From positions 1 to 12,760 of the forward strand of contig CAZZVB010000134.1 of the NCBI GenBank assembly GCA_964657445.1: DNA of 12,760 nucleotides, given 5' to 3'. The stretch's first letter is position 1; every line of letters starts with the position of its first letter. Both the position numbers and the translations under genes were made by a program. The notes under the pieces are model-generated. The model did no database searches. It was given only the letters and a program-made list of their open reading frames with translations, and had not been told where the DNA came from. Of this stretch, positions 6,062-12,760 are shown piece after piece. Source of the stretch: LMUY01 sp964657445 (GTDB lineage: Bacteria; Pseudomonadota; Alphaproteobacteria; Acetobacterales; Acetobacteraceae).

Positions 6062-8347
6062 TCAGGCTGCCTGTAGCGCTTCCCAGACCCGCTCAGGTGT
6101 CGCTGGCATTTCAATGTGCTGGCCAAGCGCGTCTGCCAAAGCGTTCATGACAGCGGGCAGCGCTCCCGCACATCCGGCCTCACCGCAGCCTTTCGCTCCG
6201 AGGACGTTTGTCTTCGCCGGCACAGGGTGACTGCGGAAAACGAAACCCGGCGCATGGATGGCTTGCGGCATAGCGTAATCCATGAACGATCCTGACAGAA
6301 GTTGGCCATCCTCGTCATAGGACGTCCGCTCCAGCAACGCCTGACCTATGCCCTGCACCACGCCGCCATGGGCCTGACCTTCGACCAGCATCGGATTGAC
6401 CAACGTGCCAAAATCGTTGGCCATCACGTAGCGCACGACGTCCACCACGCCGGTGTCCTCATCCACCTCGACCTCGCAGACATGGCAGCCGTTGGGGAAC
6501 GCCGAGGGTGCCCCGTCGAACACATGCTCGACATCCAGCGCGCCCGGGGAGCGGGCTGCCAGTTCCATGATGCCGATGCCGCGGTCGGTGCCGGCCACGG
6601 TGAACCGCCCGGTCGAGAACTCGATATCAGCCTCGGCCGCCTCGAGCGCATCGGACGCCAGAGCGCGGCCCTTCTCGATGACCAGCGTCGAGGCCTCGCT
6701 GATTGCTTGGCCGCTGTTCATGATCGAGCGAGAACCGCCGGTTCCGCCGCCGGCCAGCAGCTTGTCGCTGTCGCCCTGCACCAGGCGCACCTTGTCGAAC
6801 GGCACGCCAAGCCGGTCCACCAGCACCTGGGCGAACGGCGAAGCGTGACCCTGGCCGTAGTCCAGCGTACCTGTGGTGATCGTGACGCCGCCATCGGCGT
6901 CGAAGCTGATGCCGCCCATCTCCTTGTTCGCGGGCGCTGTCACCTCGAGGTAGTGGCCGATGCCGATGCCGCGGCGCTTGCCCCGGCGGCGGCTTTCGGC
7001 CCGGCGAGCGGCGAAACCGTCCCAATCGGCCTCAGCAAGCGCTTCCTCCAGCAAGGCCGGGAAGTCACCGCTGTCGTACACCATGGTGGACGGTGCGGTG
7101 TAGGGCATCTGGTCCGGCTGGATGTGGTTGCGGCGGCGTAGCTCGACCTTGTCGATCCCCATCTCGCGCGCGGCGGTGTCCACCAGGCGCTCCATGTAAT
7201 AGTTGCCCTCCGGCCGCCCGGCCCCGCGATAGGCGCCGACCGGGGTCGTATTGGTGAACAGGCTGCGGCTCGACACCTCCACCAGCGGCGTCCGATAAAC
7301 GCCGATCACGTTCTTCACCGTGTTCATCGACTGCGGCAGCGTGGTCGAGTTGCTGAGGTAGGCGCCTATATTGCCGAAGCCGGTAACGCGCACCGCCAGG
7401 AAGTGGCCGTCCGCATCCAGCGCGAGCTCGGCCGTCATGTCGTGGTCCCGGCCATGGCTATCGGACAGGAAGCTGTCGGAGCGGGCGTCCGTCCACTTCA
7501 CCGGCCGACCAAGTACGCGCGTGGCGTGCAACAGCGCGATGTACTCCGGATAGACGCCAGCCTTCATCCCAAACGAGCCGCCGACGTTCCCGGTCAGCAC
7601 GCGGATTTCGGCCGGCTTCATGTTCATGATGCCCGCCAGCGTGTTGCGCAGGCCAAACACACCCTGGCAGCCGACTCGCAACACCAACCGGCCATCCTCG
7701 ACGGCTGCCAGCGCGGATCGTGGCTCCATGGCTGCCACCACGATTCTGCTGTTGCGCAGATCGAGCCGGGTCACATGCGCCGCCTCGGCGAACGCGGCCG
7801 CGACCGCCTCCGTATCGCCGAAGTGGAAATCGAGCGCGACGTTGCCGGGCGCTTCGGGGTGGAGTTGCGGCGCGTCTTCAGCCACCGCGTCCCGAGCGGT
7901 CGTCACGACAGGCAGCGGCTCCACGTCCAAGAACACCGCCTCTGCGGCGTCACGCGCAGCGTCCCGCGTCTCGGCTACGACGATGGCCACCGGGTCGCCG
8001 ACGTAGCGCACCCGATCCTTAGCGAGGGCAGTCTGGTGCGGTCTCGGCGTGGCGGAGCCGTCGCGGTTCTTGCCGGCCTGCGCCTGCATCGGCCCTATGC
8101 CTGCGGCTTCTAGGTCGGCCGCCGTGTAAACCCCGAGCACGCCGGGGATGTTCTTGGCATCCGCCGTCTCGACGCCGCGCAAGAGGCCGTGGGCATAACG
8201 GCTACGCACCATGACGGCATAGGCTAGGCCCGGCAGTGACAGGTCATCGCTGTAGCGGCCCTCGCCCCGCAGCAACACCGGGTCCTCCTTGCGGGAGACT
8301 GGCTGCCCGATGGCAAAGCGGGTGGTCGCGTCGATTGGCATGTCCAT
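6062..8347 (-). CDS. Xanthine dehydrogenase-family molybdopterin-binding subunit (form II CoxL-like)
   Basis: 761 residues, normal for the large catalytic subunit of molybdenum hydroxylases. Order of parts: an N-terminal a/b-hammerhead domain (about 15-145, with QPVSRKEDPVLLRGEGRYSD, 15-34), then Mo-cofactor-binding domains with GNVGGSFGMK (253-262), AYRGAGR (372-378), TLDYGQG (494-500) and KGCGEAG (719-725), where E723 is the expected base at the Mo site. AYRGAGR is the form II signature; true CO dehydrogenase (form I) has AYxCSFR, so CO oxidation is unlikely. Family enzymes hydroxylate purines, aldehydes, N-heterocycles or aromatic acyl-CoAs with water as oxygen source. The [2Fe-2S] and FAD partner subunits are not next to it: the upstream neighbour is divergent galE and the downstream one is a convergent lipoprotein. 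The start at 8347 is set by a strong AGGAGG; M3 is an in-frame alternative. Confidence 0.94.
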   Translation of the reverse strand: MDMPIDATTRFAIGQPVSRKEDPVLLRGEGRYSDDLSLPGLAYAVMVRSRYAHGLLRGVETADAKNIPGVLGVYTAADLEAAGIGPMQAQAGKNRDGSATPRPHQTALAKDRVRYVGDPVAIVVAETRDAARDAAEAVFLDVEPLPVVTTARDAVAEDAPQLHPEAPGNVALDFHFGDTEAVAAAFAEAAHVTRLDLRNSRIVVAAMEPRSALAAVEDGRLVLRVGCQGVFGLRNTLAGIMNMKPAEIRVLTGNVGGSFGMKAGVYPEYIALLHATRVLGRPVKWTDARSDSFLSDSHGRDHDMTAELALDADGHFLAVRVTGFGNIGAYLSNSTTLPQSMNTVKNVIGVYRTPLVEVSSRSLFTNTTPVGAYRGAGRPEGNYYMERLVDTAAREMGIDKVELRRRNHIQPDQMPYTAPSTMVYDSGDFPALLEEALAEADWDGFAARRAESRRRGKRRGIGIGHYLEVTAPANKEMGGISFDADGGVTITTGTLDYGQGHASPFAQVLVDRLGVPFDKVRLVQGDSDKLLAGGGTGGSRSIMNSGQAISEASTLVIEKGRALASDALEAAEADIEFSTGRFTVAGTDRGIGIMELAARSPGALDVEHVFDGAPSAFPNGCHVCEVEVDEDTGVVDVVRYVMANDFGTLVNPMLVEGQAHGGVVQGIGQALLERTSYDEDGQLLSGSFMDYAMPQAIHAPGFVFRSHPVPAKTNVLGAKGCGEAGCAGALPAVMNALADALGQHIEMPATPERVWEALQAA

Positions 8348-8353
8348 GGCAGC

Positions 8354-8359
8354 CCTCCT
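8354..8359 (-). promoter_or_regulatory. Strong Shine-Dalgarno of the molybdoenzyme gene
   Basis: On the minus strand AGGAGG lies 6 nt before the ATG at 8347. It is the best ribosome site in the window and supports this start over the Met two codons further in. Confidence 0.8.
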
Positions 8360-8383
8360 GGTCGTCTCAGTCAGATGTTGGGC

Positions 8384-8399
8384 TATTTATCACCAAATA
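8384..8399. promoter_or_regulatory. AT-rich inverted repeat in the divergent galE/molybdoenzyme spacer
   Basis: TATTT-ATCACC-AAATA forms two 5-nt arms in an otherwise GC-rich 133-nt spacer between divergent starts at 8347 and 8481. Its position and base content suit a promoter/operator for one or both genes, but I could not match convincing -35/-10 pairs. Low confidence. Confidence 0.3.
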
Positions 8400-8470
8400 A
8401 ACCCCGTGCCGGTATCCCGCGTTGCGATGCGGCGGACGTGTCCGCTACACCACCTCGCAACTGCAGCATG

Positions 8471-8474
8471 GGAG
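8471..8474 (+). promoter_or_regulatory. Ribosome binding site that sets the galE start
   Basis: GGAG lies 6 nt before the GTG at 8481. It favours this start over the ATG at 8289, which would add 64 residues ahead of the Rossmann motif and overlap the divergent gene. Confidence 0.7.
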
Positions 8475-8480
8475 CCGCCC

Positions 8481-9476
8481 GTGGCGAAACGTTTCTTTGT
8501 CACCGGGGGCGCCGGGTATGTCGGCAGCCACATGGTCGATCTGCTGGTCGAGCGTGGCGCCGAGGTGACCGTGGTGGACAACCTTCGCCAGGGTCACCGC
8601 GCCGCGTTGCCGCCAGGTGTCGAACTCATCGAGGCGGACGTATCGGACCCGGCGGCCATGGACACCGCGTTGGCGGGCCGGGAGTGGGAAGCGATCGTGC
8701 ATTTCGCTGCCCTCTCGCTCGTCGGCGAGAGCATGCAGCAGCCGATGCGCTATCTGCGCGATAACGCGATGGGCGGCATCACTCTGATCGAGGCTGCAGT
8801 TCGGCACGGCGTCTCCCGCTTCATCCTCTCCTCCACCGCCAACCTGTTCGGCGAGCCAGAGCGCATCCCCATCGACGAAGCCGTCAGCATCCAGCCAGGG
8901 TCCCCCTATGGCGAGAGCAAGCTGATGATCGAACGGGCACTCTATTGGGCGGGCCAGTGCCATGGCCTGAAGTCCGCTTGCCTGCGCTACTTCAATGCCG
9001 CGGGCGCCGATCCGAAAGGCCGCATCGGGGAGGACCATGAACCCGAAACCCACCTGATCCCGCTTGTGATCGACGCAGCGCTGGGACGCCGCGGTGAATT
9101 GACCGTGTTCGGCACCGACTACCCGACCCACGACGGCACGTGCATACGCGACTACGTGCATGTGTCCGACCTGTGCGCCGCGCATCTGTGCGCGTTGGAG
9201 CGGCTGGAGGCGGGTAGCGTCACCTACAACCTCGGCAACGGGCAGGGGCACTCCGTGAAGGAGGTGATCGCCGCCGTCGAGAAGGTGACCGGCCGCAAGG
9301 TTCCGGTCCGCTACGGCGACCGCCGGGCCGGTGACCCGGCGGTGCTGGTCGCAGCGTCCGACCGCATCAAGGCGGAGGCCGGCTGGTCGCCCCGCTACGC
9401 CGAACTAACTGAGATCGTCCGCACCGCCTACGAATGGCGCGAACGCCATCCTGGTGGTTACCGCGACCGGAATTAA
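8481..9476 (+). CDS. galE: UDP-glucose 4-epimerase
   Basis: 331 residues from the GTG start, close to the 338 of E. coli GalE. It is an extended short-chain dehydrogenase with the NAD-binding GGAGYVGSH (9-17), VDNL (32-35) and the catalytic pair Y143/K147 in SPYGESK. T119 in SSTANLFG stands at the catalytic Ser/Thr position. The GalE signatures YFNAAGADP (170-178) and the run GTDYPTHDGTCIRDYVHVSD (211-230) are clear. It interconverts UDP-glucose and UDP-galactose in the cytoplasm, feeding galactose use and surface polysaccharides. NLFG replaces the more usual VYG after the catalytic Thr, a mild variation. Upstream it is divergent from the molybdoenzyme and downstream it converges on the solute-binding protein, so it is probably monocistronic. 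The GtrA-GT2 pair about 1.8 kb away may use sugars that depend on it. A related 4-epimerase specificity such as UDP-GlcNAc or UDP-xylose cannot be excluded. Confidence 0.92.
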   Translation: MAKRFFVTGGAGYVGSHMVDLLVERGAEVTVVDNLRQGHRAALPPGVELIEADVSDPAAMDTALAGREWEAIVHFAALSLVGESMQQPMRYLRDNAMGGITLIEAAVRHGVSRFILSSTANLFGEPERIPIDEAVSIQPGSPYGESKLMIERALYWAGQCHGLKSACLRYFNAAGADPKGRIGEDHEPETHLIPLVIDAALGRRGELTVFGTDYPTHDGTCIRDYVHVSDLCAAHLCALERLEAGSVTYNLGNGQGHSVKEVIAAVEKVTGRKVPVRYGDRRAGDPAVLVAASDRIKAEAGWSPRYAELTEIVRTAYEWRERHPGGYRDRN

Positions 9477-9568
9477 CCCGAAGCGTTTTCCGTAAAGCCG
9501 GGGCCACTCGGGGCGTGGGCGCGTATCGCCCTGGATTGGTTCAAAACGGCTCGCGGCATTGAGGTTAT

Positions 9569-11152
9569 TTAGCTCGGGCGGACGTTCCAGAAAATTGGAA
9601 AACCGTCCAGCACGCCCGTAAGTCCGCGATAGGCGGTTGGCACGAAATCCTGGCCTAGGGGGATGTAAGGCACGTCGGCGAAGGCCTGACGCTGGATGTC
9701 CGCTGACAGGCGTTTCTGCTCGTCCAGCGTCGGGGCCGCCAGCCATTGCTCGCGCAATGCCTCTATCCCCGGGTTGTCCGGCCAGCCCGGGGACGCGTTC
9801 GTGCCATTGCCCCGAAGCATGACGTTGACGGCCGGGCTGAGCTGGTCGAGGCCGTCCCAGAAGGTGTGGAACACACTCCACCCACCTTTGTCTGGCGGGT
9901 TGCGATTGGTTCGGCGCTGCACGACGCTGCCCCAGTCCATCGCCTGGTAATCAACTTTCAGCCCGAGCCGTCGCATCAGATCGCTTCCGACATCGGCTAG
10001 CGCCTTCAAGGAGGGGAAGTCGGTCGGCGCCAGAACGACCACCGTCTCACCCTTGTAGCCGGCGGAAGTGATCGCCTTACGGGCGGCATCCAGATCCCGC
10101 GGGCTGGTCAACGCCTCCATCCCGGCCTGGGACGCCATGGGTGAGCCGGGGCAGAAGAAGCCGGCGGGGACGTGCTTTAGCGCCGGGTCGTCGCCGACAA
10201 CAGCGGTCACGAAATCTTCCTGGCTGACTGCAGACAGCAGGGCGCGTCGGATAGCGGGGTTGTCGAACGGCGGATGCAGTTGGTTCATCCGTAGCACCGG
10301 GATTTGCCCGGTCGGGTTCGGCACCGTGACCGACAATGCGTTGACCTTGCGCAAGGCCGGCAGCAGGTCCGGCAGCGGCAACTCCCACCAATCGACCTCG
10401 CCGGCCTGCAGCGCGGCGGCAGCGGTCGCCGGGTCGGGAATGACGTGCCATTCGATGCGGTCGAAGTTCACGATCTTCGGCCCGGACGTCCAATCCGGCT
10501 TGCCGCTTGGGAGCGGCACGTAGCGGCGGAACTTCTCATAAACGACCCGGGCGCCAACAACCCGCTCATCCGCGACGAAACGGAACGGGCCGCTGCCGAC
10601 CATCTCCGTCACCTGCGTGAACGCGTCGGTCTGCGCCAGCCGCTCCGGCATGATCGGGCACATGTTGGTGGCGGACTTACCGAGCGCGTCCGGCAGCAGC
10701 GGGAACGGGTGTTTCAGCCGGAACAGGATTGTGTGGTCATCGGGCGCCGATACCTCGTCGGTCGCGGCCATGAGCGCCTGGCCAAACGCATCACGCTTAC
10801 CCCATCGCAGGATGCTAGCGACGCAATCCCGCGCCAGCACGGGCGAGGCGTCGTGGAATGTGAGCCCCGGGCGCAGGCCGATGCGCCATTCCATCCCGTG
10901 TTCATCCCGCACGGCGCCGGCCGCCATTTGGGGAACGGCGTTGTAGTGGCCGTCCATGCCATACAGCGTGTCGAACACCGCAAAGCCGTGATTCCGGGTC
11001 ACGTAGGCGGTGGTCCAGACCGGGTCGAGTACGGTCAGGTCGGATTGCGGGATGAAGCGCAGCACCTGCGGTGACGCGGAGCGCACTGCTGGGGCAGCAA
11101 GCGCCGAGGCTGCGACTGCGGTTGTGCCGGCGAGGAAGCGGCGGCGAAGCAT
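9569..11152 (-). CDS. ABC transporter substrate-binding protein, family 5 (peptide/nickel type), Tat-exported
   Basis: 527 residues, typical for DppA/OppA-type periplasmic binding proteins. The N-terminus MLRRRFLAGTTAVAA carries a twin-arginine motif (RRRFL, 3-7), followed by a hydrophobic Ala-rich stretch and an APAVRSA-like cleavage region near residue 25, so export of a folded protein through Tat is likely. Then comes the family 5 opening LRFIPQSDLTVLDPVW (31-46) and AVFDTLYGMDGHYN. From family knowledge it captures a solute in the periplasm for an ABC importer: a di- or oligopeptide, nickel, glutathione or an opine-like compound. No permease or ATPase gene lies within the window on either side, so it is an orphan or its partners are elsewhere. 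ATG 11152 is chosen over TTG 11158 because GGA on the minus strand lies 9 nt before the ATG but only 3 nt before the TTG. Confidence 0.92.
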   Translation of the reverse strand: MLRRRFLAGTTAVAASALAAPAVRSASPQVLRFIPQSDLTVLDPVWTTAYVTRNHGFAVFDTLYGMDGHYNAVPQMAAGAVRDEHGMEWRIGLRPGLTFHDASPVLARDCVASILRWGKRDAFGQALMAATDEVSAPDDHTILFRLKHPFPLLPDALGKSATNMCPIMPERLAQTDAFTQVTEMVGSGPFRFVADERVVGARVVYEKFRRYVPLPSGKPDWTSGPKIVNFDRIEWHVIPDPATAAAALQAGEVDWWELPLPDLLPALRKVNALSVTVPNPTGQIPVLRMNQLHPPFDNPAIRRALLSAVSQEDFVTAVVGDDPALKHVPAGFFCPGSPMASQAGMEALTSPRDLDAARKAITSAGYKGETVVVLAPTDFPSLKALADVGSDLMRRLGLKVDYQAMDWGSVVQRRTNRNPPDKGGWSVFHTFWDGLDQLSPAVNVMLRGNGTNASPGWPDNPGIEALREQWLAAPTLDEQKRLSADIQRQAFADVPYIPLGQDFVPTAYRGLTGVLDGFPIFWNVRPS

Positions 11153-11285
11153 CGTCAATTATCCAAGATGTAGCGTGCATCACATCACGGCGGCAGGCAA
11201 AGCGCCACAACGGCGGCGCATCTTAATACCGCGTTGCACCATCGCGCCCGATTACAGCCACCAGCAAGTAGGATATAGCCGCCGC

Positions 11286-11744
11286 ATGTTGGCCCTAGTG
11301 GATAGACTCGTGGACGTGCTGCCCGCCCCGTTACGGCGGCATGTCGCACCTGCCCACGTGCGATTGCTCGCCCAGATGGCCCAATTCGGTTTCGTGGGCG
11401 TGGCAGGATTCCTCGTGGATACCGCTTTCGTCTATGCGACACGGGATTGGGCCGGGCTCTATGTCGCCGGGGCGCTTGCATATGGGGCTGCGGTCACGAC
11501 GACATGGTGGCTGAACCGGGTCTGGACGTTCCGCGGGGTCAGCAACATCGGCCCGATGCACCGGCAGTGGCTGCGCTTCGTGTTCGCAAACATCCCGGGT
11601 CTATGCCTGAATTTGGGAACCTACTTTGTTCTGGTGTCTGTGTCATCCGTCTGCGCCGATATACCGGTCATCGCCATCATGGCGGGTGCCATCGCCGGGA
11701 TGACGATCAATTTCCTGCTGTCCCGCGCGGTCGTTTTCCGCTAG
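11286..11744 (+). CDS. GtrA-family membrane protein
   Basis: 152 residues with four likely membrane segments near 33-52, 58-77, 97-118 and 127-146. Family marks are MAQFGFVGVAGFLVDTAFVY (31-50), TWWLNRVWTFR (73-83) and the C-terminal NFLLSRAVVFR (142-152). GtrA-type proteins are thought to flip polyprenyl-phosphate-linked sugars across the inner membrane or to help the linked glycosyltransferase. The family 2 glycosyltransferase 62 nt downstream, in the same direction, fits the standard GtrA-GtrB pairing. The start ATG is chosen because the frame upstream of it encodes no plausible protein. AGGA at 11270-11273 is 12 nt before it, slightly far for a ribosome site. The sugar and the final acceptor are unknown. 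Confidence 0.88.
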   Translation: MLALVDRLVDVLPAPLRRHVAPAHVRLLAQMAQFGFVGVAGFLVDTAFVYATRDWAGLYVAGALAYGAAVTTTWWLNRVWTFRGVSNIGPMHRQWLRFVFANIPGLCLNLGTYFVLVSVSSVCADIPVIAIMAGAIAGMTINFLLSRAVVFR

Positions 11745-11806
11745 CGGCTGCCCCGGAGGCAGCATCGCTGGCTGCTCTCTTCGATCGTAACTGACTGGTA
11801 TTCGCT

Positions 11807-12760
11807 ATGAACCGGATTGCGGTGCTCGTCCCCTGCCATAACGAGGAGGTTGCGATCGGCCGCGTCGTCAGCAGTTTCCGGGCCGCGCTGCCGGACGCCG
11901 TGGTGTTCGTCTATGATAACAACTCGACCGACGGAACGATCGCCGCGGCCCGTGCGGCGGGGGCGGTGGTTCGGTCCGAAACCCTGCAGGGCAAGGGCAA
12001 CGTCGTTCGCCGCATGTTCGCCGACATCGAAGCGGACGCATACATACTGGTGGATGGCGACGATACGTATGACCCGGCCGCCGCCCCGGAGATGCTGCGA
12101 CTGCTACTCGACGAGCAGCTGGACATGGTCACGGCGGCCCGGGTCACCGATGTCAAAGCCGCCTACCGCGCAGGCCATCGAACCGGCAACTACGTGCTGA
12201 CACGGATCGTCACCCTGATGTTCGGCAACCGGGTAAGCGACATGCTGTCCGGCTACCGCGCTTTCTCCCGCCGGTTCGTCAAATCTTTCCCGGCCTTGTC
12301 CACCGGGTTCGAAACGGAAACAGAGTTCACGGTGCACGCTTTGGAATTGGCGATGCCGGTCGGTGAGATCGAGACGCAGTATAAGGACCGTCCGGTTGGA
12401 TCGGAGTCCAAGCTGCGAACCTACACGGACGGCTTTCGCATTCTCTGGACGATCGGGTTGCTGGTGAAGGAAGTCCGCCCGTTCCAATTCTTCGCCGCCG
12501 GCGCCATTCTCTTGGCGTTCATAGCGCTGCTGCTCGGTATCCCGGTCGTCGCGGATTACCTGGCCACCGGGTTGGTGCCCCGGCTGCCGACCGCCGTTCT
12601 GTCGGCCTCGGTGATGGGGCTTGCGTTTTTGTCGATCACCTGCGGATTTATCCTGGATTCCGTCGCGCGAGGTCGCAAAGAGGCCAAACGCGTCGCCTAC
12701 CTTGCCGTGCCCGCTGTTGGCTCGGCGAACGTTTGGTCAGCGGCGGAAGCCGGCCGGGCG
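11807..12760 (+). CDS. Family 2 glycosyltransferase (DPM1/GtrB-like), cut by window edge
   Basis: The frame is open from ATG 11807 to the last base (318 codons, no stop), so the 3' end is missing. The N-terminal GT-A domain shows VPCHNEE (8-14), YDNNSTDGT (36-44), QGKGNVVRRMF (61-71) and the metal-binding DGDDTYD (84-89, followed by P90). RPVGSESKLRTYTDGFRIL (195-213) is typical of polyprenyl-phosphate sugar transferases. Two membrane segments follow, at about 226-245 and 262-284. A basic stretch RGRKEAKRVAYLA (288-300) suggests that few residues remain after the edge. It should transfer a sugar from a nucleotide donor to undecaprenyl phosphate at the inner membrane, with the adjacent GtrA protein flipping the product. 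GalE in this window could supply UDP-galactose or UDP-glucose, but that link is inference. The start has only a weak ribosome site. Confidence 0.9.
   Translation, partial: MNRIAVLVPCHNEEVAIGRVVSSFRAALPDAVVFVYDNNSTDGTIAAARAAGAVVRSETLQGKGNVVRRMFADIEADAYILVDGDDTYDPAAAPEMLRLLLDEQLDMVTAARVTDVKAAYRAGHRTGNYVLTRIVTLMFGNRVSDMLSGYRAFSRRFVKSFPALSTGFETETEFTVHALELAMPVGEIETQYKDRPVGSESKLRTYTDGFRILWTIGLLVKEVRPFQFFAAGAILLAFIALLLGIPVVADYLATGLVPRLPTAVLSASVMGLAFLSITCGFILDSVARGRKEAKRVAYLAVPAVGSANVWSAAEAGRA

Noticed and set aside
6062..8347. Aerobic CO dehydrogenase large subunit
   Set aside because: The active-site loop reads AYRGAGR (form II), not the AYxCSFR of true CO dehydrogenases, and no coxM/coxS is adjacent.
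8289..8480. N-terminal extension of galE starting at ATG 8289
   Set aside because: It overlaps the divergent molybdoenzyme start, has no ribosome site and no GalE-like residues. GTG 8481 with GGAG fits the family N-terminus.
9517..9531. Small hairpin GGGCG-CGTAT-CGCCC between the galE and solute-binding protein stops
   Set aside because: The stem is only 5 bp with no T-tract on either side, too weak to call a terminator.

Overview
The window is about 12.8 kb of GC-rich DNA. Gene density, codon use and protein types suggest a member of the Alphaproteobacteria, most plausibly Rhodospirillales/Acetobacteraceae-like. That placement is an inference from protein style (PLP aminotransferase, CoxL-like molybdoenzyme, Tat-exported solute-binding protein); no rRNA or other marker gene is present to confirm it. 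I see no tRNA, rRNA, CRISPR array, insertion sequence or prophage gene.

Left region (4-4992, all + strand): five genes lie in a row and read like one operon. They are a class I/II aminotransferase, a PurD-like ATP-grasp ligase (overlapping the first gene by 4 nt), a VOC/glyoxalase-fold metalloprotein, a benzoate/2-aminobenzoate-CoA-ligase-type AMP-forming acyl-CoA synthetase, and a small antibiotic-biosynthesis-monooxygenase (ABM) domain protein. An aminotransferase, a carboxylate-activating ligase, an acyl-CoA ligase and two small oxygenase-type folds look like a dedicated small-molecule pathway, probably acting on an amino-acid-derived or aromatic acid. I cannot assign it to a known pathway, and it is the best candidate in the window for an undescribed system.

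Middle region (5026-8347): a minus-strand conserved hypothetical with a glycine-rich hydrophobic segment converges on the operon. Next is a small plus-strand lipoprotein. A perfect 15-bp bidirectional terminator separates the lipoprotein from a convergent minus-strand xanthine-dehydrogenase-family molybdopterin-binding subunit (form II CoxL-like, AYRGAGR motif). The FAD and [2Fe-2S] subunits that normally accompany such a protein are not in the window.

Right region (8481-12760): a UDP-glucose 4-epimerase (galE) is divergent from the molybdoenzyme. It is followed by a convergent, Tat-exported family 5 ABC solute-binding protein with no permease or ATPase nearby. A GtrA-family membrane protein and a DPM1/GtrB-like family 2 glycosyltransferase follow; the latter runs off the right edge. 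GalE and the GtrA-GT2 pair could jointly serve cell-surface glycan decoration: GalE interconverts UDP-sugars, the GT2 loads a polyprenyl phosphate, and the GtrA protein is the presumed flippase. The intervening solute-binding protein gene shows they are not one operon.

No intergenic stretch exceeds about 190 nt. The longest are 5563-5747 (185 nt), 8348-8480 (133 nt) and 11153-11285 (133 nt).
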